Assembly (NCBI GenBank): GCA_025997075.1
Contig: BNUC01000159.1
Location: forward strand, 1-7,401
Reading direction: 5' to 3'
Origin: Betaproteobacteria bacterium
GTDB taxonomy: Bacteria > Pseudomonadota > Gammaproteobacteria > Burkholderiales > Rhodocyclaceae
Length of the DNA: 7,401 nucleotides
Below, in pieces: positions 5,806 to 7,401 of the stretch (positions within the stretch are counted from its first letter, which is position 1; the number at the start of each line of letters is the position of its first letter). The position numbers were made by a program, and so were the translations under genes. Below the pieces are notes generated by a model. The model was not told the DNA's origin and did no database searches. It worked only from the letters and a program-made list of their open reading frames with translations.

Positions 5806-5892
5806 TTTTGTTGATAAGAAATTTCACCATTTTCGACCGCCCCGTGTTTCTTCGGGACGATTTTCGGCTCCGGCCCGATTGCTTCGCTCATA
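5777..5892. repeat. 116-bp direct repeat, copy B
   Basis: Same orientation as 856-971, offset 4921 bp, 5 mismatches and no gaps. It ends 31 bp before the intI stop codon. The copies bracket the dehydrogenase, transporter, lipoprotein and toxin-antitoxin genes. Homology of this length and identity could support RecA-dependent deletion or duplication of the block. The minus-strand 30-codon frame (5799-5891, beginning MSEAIGPEPK) is open here too, but see copy A. Confidence 0.8.
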
Positions 5893-5923
5893 AGGAAACG
5901 CGCACCGTCCTTACGTGGATTCA

Positions 5924-6901
5924 TCAAAGACTATCCAGAGGACTGGCGACGCCCCGTCCGCCTTTATTCAGAACATGGGTATAAATCATGGTGGTGGAAA
6001 CATCCGCATGTCCCAAAAGCTCCTGCACGGTTCGGATGTCATAACCCCCTTCCAGTAAATGCGTGGCGAAAGAATGACGCAAAGTATGTGGCGTAGCCGG
6101 CTTAACGATAGCGGCCGCCAAAACTGCTTTTTTCATCGCCCGCTGCAACAGCTTTTCATCCATGTGATGCCGCCGTTTCTCACCGCTACGCGGATCAACA
6201 GAATAACTACCCGCCACAAAAACAAACTGCCAACCCCAATTTGTTGCCGCTTCAGGATACTTGCGTGCCAGCGCATCCGGCAAATAAACCCCTGCCATCC
6301 CCTTGGCGGAATCCTCCTCATAAAGCTGCCGCCGCGCCTGCAAATGAACCTGCAATGGAGCCAGCAAAGTCTGCGGCAGCATCGTTACGCGATCCTTGCC
6401 GCCCTTGCCGTCACGAATCAGAATTTCCGCCCGCTCAAAATCCACATCCTTGACCCGCAAGCGCATACATTCCATCAAGCGCATCCCCGTCCCATACAAC
6501 AAACGCGCCATCAGGCCATGAGTCCCTTGGATACGATCAAGCACCGCCGCCACCTCGCGCCGCGTCAACACTACCGGCAAACGCGCTGGACGCTTGGCTC
6601 GCACCACGTTTTCAAGCCAGGGAAGGTCGACACCCAGCACCTCCCGATACAAAAAAAGCAAGGCCGACAAAGCCTGATTCTGCGTTGCAGCCGCCACATT
6701 CCCCTGAACGGCCAGATGCGTCAAAAACGCCTCCACCTCAGCCGCACCCATTTCGGCAGGATGACGCTTTTGATGAAAAAGAATAAAACGCCGTGCCCAC
6801 TGGACATATTGATGCTCTGTCCTTATGCTGTAGTGCTTGAGCCTCAAGCGTTCCCGTACTTGGTCGAGCAGCTTGGGGGGTGAGGTGGTATCGGCGGTCA
6901 T
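5924..6901 (-). CDS. intI: Integron integrase (tyrosine recombinase)
   Basis: A 325-residue site-specific recombinase that moves gene cassettes between attC and attI. An N-terminal SAM-like DNA-binding domain (about 8-95; [19 protein letters not shown]) precedes the catalytic domain. The active site is complete: R141 in GTGMRLME, K166 in GKGGKDR, H272 and R275 in HTLRH, H298 in LGHAD and nucleophile Y307 in IYTHV. The IntI-specific insertion that grips extrahelical attC bases is present at about 209-249 ([26 protein letters not shown]), which separates it from XerC/D. One small oddity is FVFVAG where many IntI have VFP. The frame is open to 7081, but I start at 6901. That gives MTADTTSPP and the family's usual length, with CAGG upstream at 8 bases, and the extension would run through attI. 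Intact, so probably active. Regulation is discussed under 6954-7000. Confidence 0.95.
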   Translation of the reverse strand: MTADTTSPPKLLDQVRERLRLKHYSIRTEHQYVQWARRFILFHQKRHPAEMGAAEVEAFLTHLAVQGNVAAATQNQALSALLFLYREVLGVDLPWLENVVRAKRPARLPVVLTRREVAAVLDRIQGTHGLMARLLYGTGMRLMECMRLRVKDVDFERAEILIRDGKGGKDRVTMLPQTLLAPLQVHLQARRQLYEEDSAKGMAGVYLPDALARKYPEAATNWGWQFVFVAGSYSVDPRSGEKRRHHMDEKLLQRAMKKAVLAAAIVKPATPHTLRHSFATHLLEGGYDIRTVQELLGHADVSTTMIYTHVLNKGGRGVASPLDSL

Positions 6902-6953
6902 GATAAAACCTGAAATTTGTTGAAAATCAATAGGATAGTTATGAGTTTCCGTT

Positions 6954-7000
6954 GTTATACACCTTCGATGTCTGAGTATACACCTGCCAAGGTGTATACT
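6954..7000. promoter_or_regulatory. intI-attI intergenic control region with three TATACACCT boxes
   Basis: The 9-mer TATACACCT occurs at 6956-6964 and 6977-6985, exactly 21 bp apart, and inverted at 6990-6998. The last two form an 11-bp palindrome, AGTATACACCT and AGGTGTATACT, around GCCA (6975-7000). On the minus strand TATAAC (6954-6959) could be the intI -10, with a poor -35 (TGTATA) 17 bp away inside the second box. On the plus strand TATACT (6995-7000) could be a cassette promoter -10, but without a good -35. A repressor, or IntI itself, binding these boxes would cover both. The boxes are seen; the function is inferred. Confidence 0.6.
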
Positions 7001-7011
7001 GTACGTTAGCC
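7001..7011 (+). other. attI: attI core site (cassette insertion point)
   Basis: GTTAGCC (7005-7011) follows GTAC, and crossover is expected between G7005 and T7006. The same GTTAGCC recurs at 7250-7256 at the end of the first attC, which confirms the cassette boundary. Only the core is certain; the full attI probably extends left into the repeated boxes. Confidence 0.85.
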
Positions 7012-7045
7012 CTATCCAATACGCTGAGCATTTTTCCACGGCATC

Positions 7046-7183
7046 AAGTGGCGCATCGCCACAGTACTTTTGGTCTCGCAAGTTGTCCGCGCTTGCTGGT
7101 CGTGTTGCAGCACAGTGGGCGTGCCCATTTCGTTTCGCGCCACTTCAAACCCTCGCTTCCCGACGTTCTTGCTTCGTGGGAAG
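7046..7183 (+). ncRNA. Candidate structured RNA in cassette 1
   Basis: The long-range stem 7046-7054/7137-7145 is conserved in cassette 2, where G7050-C7141 becomes A7295-T7386, a compensatory change. The internal hairpin TGGG-NNNN-CCCA (7116-7127) is also kept. A competing local hairpin, GTGGCG-CAT-CGCCAC (7048-7062), exists only in cassette 1. Strand and ends are not settled. It is a hypothesis based on two copies. Confidence 0.4.
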
Positions 7184-7186
7184 TTT
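7156..7186 (+). terminator. Possible intrinsic terminator of cassette 1
   Basis: CTTCCC-g-ACG pairs with CGT-GGGAAG (7156-7165 with 7175-7183) and is followed by TTT and then CGTGC. The T-tract is short, so this is a weak candidate. It lies just ahead of attC, where a cassette transcript would be expected to end. Confidence 0.3.
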
Positions 7187-7195
7187 CGTGCAAAA

Positions 7196-7256
7196 GTCTA
7201 ACCTTTCGTTCAAGCGGACGCCGCTGTCGCGGCGCCGCTTAACTCCAACGTTAGCC
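7196..7256 (+). repeat. attC: attC site of cassette 1
   Basis: The left box GTCTAAC (7196-7202) pairs with the right core GTTAGCC (7250-7256), with one mismatch from the next cassette's first bases. The inner boxes TTCAAGCGG and CCGCTTAA pair leaving an extra G, the unpaired base that orients recombination. A GC-rich stem GCCGC/GCGGC lies between them. The size, about 60 bp, and the TTCAAGC...GCTTAAC pattern match short attC sites such as that of aadA cassettes. The folded bottom strand is the integrase substrate. Confidence 0.93.
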
Positions 7257-7401
7257 CTGTCCAATACATCGAGCGTGCGTCGTGTGCAGAAAGTAGCGCA
7301 TCGCCTCAGTATTCCTGGTCGCGCACGTTGTCCGTGCATGCTGGTCGTGTTGCAGCACAGTGGGAGCGCCCATTTCGTTTCGCGCTACTTCAACCCCTCG
7401 C
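7251..7401 (+). mobile_element. Integron gene cassette 2, partial, paralogue of cassette 1
   Basis: This begins at T7251 after the attC core and is cut by the window edge. It aligns to cassette 1 at a constant offset of 245 bp with 27 differences in 151 positions (about 82%) and no gaps. It keeps the 9-bp stem AAGTAGCGC (7291-7299) with GCGCTACTT (7382-7390) and the TGGG-AGCG-CCCA hairpin (7361-7372). The GTG that could start a protein in cassette 1 is GTA here. Confidence 0.85.

Larger units (their letters stand above)
7006..7250 (+). mobile_element. Integron gene cassette 1 (245 bp, no credible protein gene)
   Basis: The cassette runs from T7006 to G7250, with its attC at the right end. 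The only frame of note (GTG 7048 to 7242) runs into attC, has no ribosome site, and its changes relative to cassette 2 are nearly all amino-acid changing. Instead the cassette holds paired elements. A 9-bp stem AAGTGGCGC (7046-7054) pairs with GCGCCACTT (7137-7145). A TGGGC-GT-GCCCA hairpin is at 7116-7127. A CTTCCC/GGGAAG hairpin (7156-7161 with 7178-7183) followed by TTT could end a transcript. It may encode a small RNA, supply a promoter, or be a structural spacer. Confidence 0.85.
5924..7401. mobile_element. Chromosomal-type integron: intI, attI and start of cassette array
   Basis: The element has the canonical layout. The integrase gene points left. An attI crossover GTTAGCC lies 104 bp beyond its start. 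Cassettes run to the right, with attC oriented so that GTTAGCC is at each cassette's right end. One full cassette and part of a second are in view; the array continues past the window. No sul1, qacE or transposon terminal repeat is visible, so this is not a class 1 clinical integron as far as can be seen. Confidence 0.9.

Noticed and set aside
5777..5892. 116-bp repeat as an attC or attI site
   Set aside because: No GTTRRRY/RYYYAAC pair with inner boxes can be drawn in either orientation.
6059..6883. 274-codon open frame on the plus strand
   Set aside because: It is antisense to intI, whose catalytic residues are all present on the minus strand.
6902..7081. 60-residue N-terminal extension of the integrase
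   Set aside because: It would read through the palindromic boxes, the attI core and part of cassette 1. The start at 6901 gives the normal IntI length and a ribosome site.
7048..7242. 64-codon cassette protein
   Set aside because: It starts with GTG without a ribosome site, ends inside attC, loses its start in cassette 2, and differences are almost all non-synonymous.
1..7401. CRISPR array, tRNA or rRNA genes
   Set aside because: No regularly spaced repeats with unique spacers, no tRNA cloverleaf and no rRNA-like sequence noticed on reading; a tRNAscan run was not possible.

Overview
This window carries the integrase end of a chromosomal-type integron, preceded by an ordinary proteobacterial chromosomal stretch rich in intergenic repeats. 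The genes are GC-rich. The intergenic DNA holds repeat families typical of beta- and gammaproteobacteria: dRS3-like ATTCCC..GGGAAT palindromes, CTCTCCC..GGGAGAG palindromes, and GTTGG stems with a TGAGCGnAGCGAA-type loop. I infer a beta- or gammaproteobacterium and cannot name the genus.

Layout. 1-1220 is mostly non-coding: several strong hairpins, a remnant of an IS110-family transposase (478-630), dRS3-like palindromes, and copy A of a 116-bp repeat (856-971). 1221-2177 (+) is a D-2-hydroxyacid dehydrogenase of the glyoxylate/hydroxypyruvate reductase type. 2178-2563 is a repeat-filled gap. 2564-3751 (+) is an MFS transporter; its apparent N-terminal extension is only read-through of a repeat. 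A hairpin at 3782-3800 separates it from the convergent OmpA-family lipoprotein gene (3831-4496, -) with a glycine zipper. 4497-5014 holds more repeats, then a perfect palindrome in front of a vapB/vapC-type toxin-antitoxin pair (5015-5254 and 5258-5707, +). Copy B of the 116-bp repeat (5777-5892) follows.

5924-6901 (-) is a complete integron integrase, intI, with all RHRY-type catalytic residues and the IntI-specific insertion. To its right lies the attI region with crossover G7005^T7006. Then come one complete 245-bp gene cassette (7006-7250) ending in a textbook attC (7196-7256), and the start of a second cassette (7251 to the edge). The two cassettes are related: about 82% identical over 151 bp without gaps. 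They lack a credible protein gene and share a 9-bp long-range stem in which a G-C pair is replaced by A-T. The best candidate for something undescribed is therefore a family of tandem, non-coding, possibly structured-RNA cassettes. Between intI and attI lies an unusual trio of the 9-mer TATACACCT (two direct, one inverted) covering the likely intI promoter. No canonical LexA box is visible there.

How the genes work together: the integrase would excise and insert cassettes at attI, with the array running rightwards beyond the window. The dehydrogenase and transporter are co-oriented but separated by 386 bp, so a shared substrate is only possible, not shown. The 116-bp direct repeats bracket the whole dehydrogenase-to-vapC block and could support its deletion or record its insertion.
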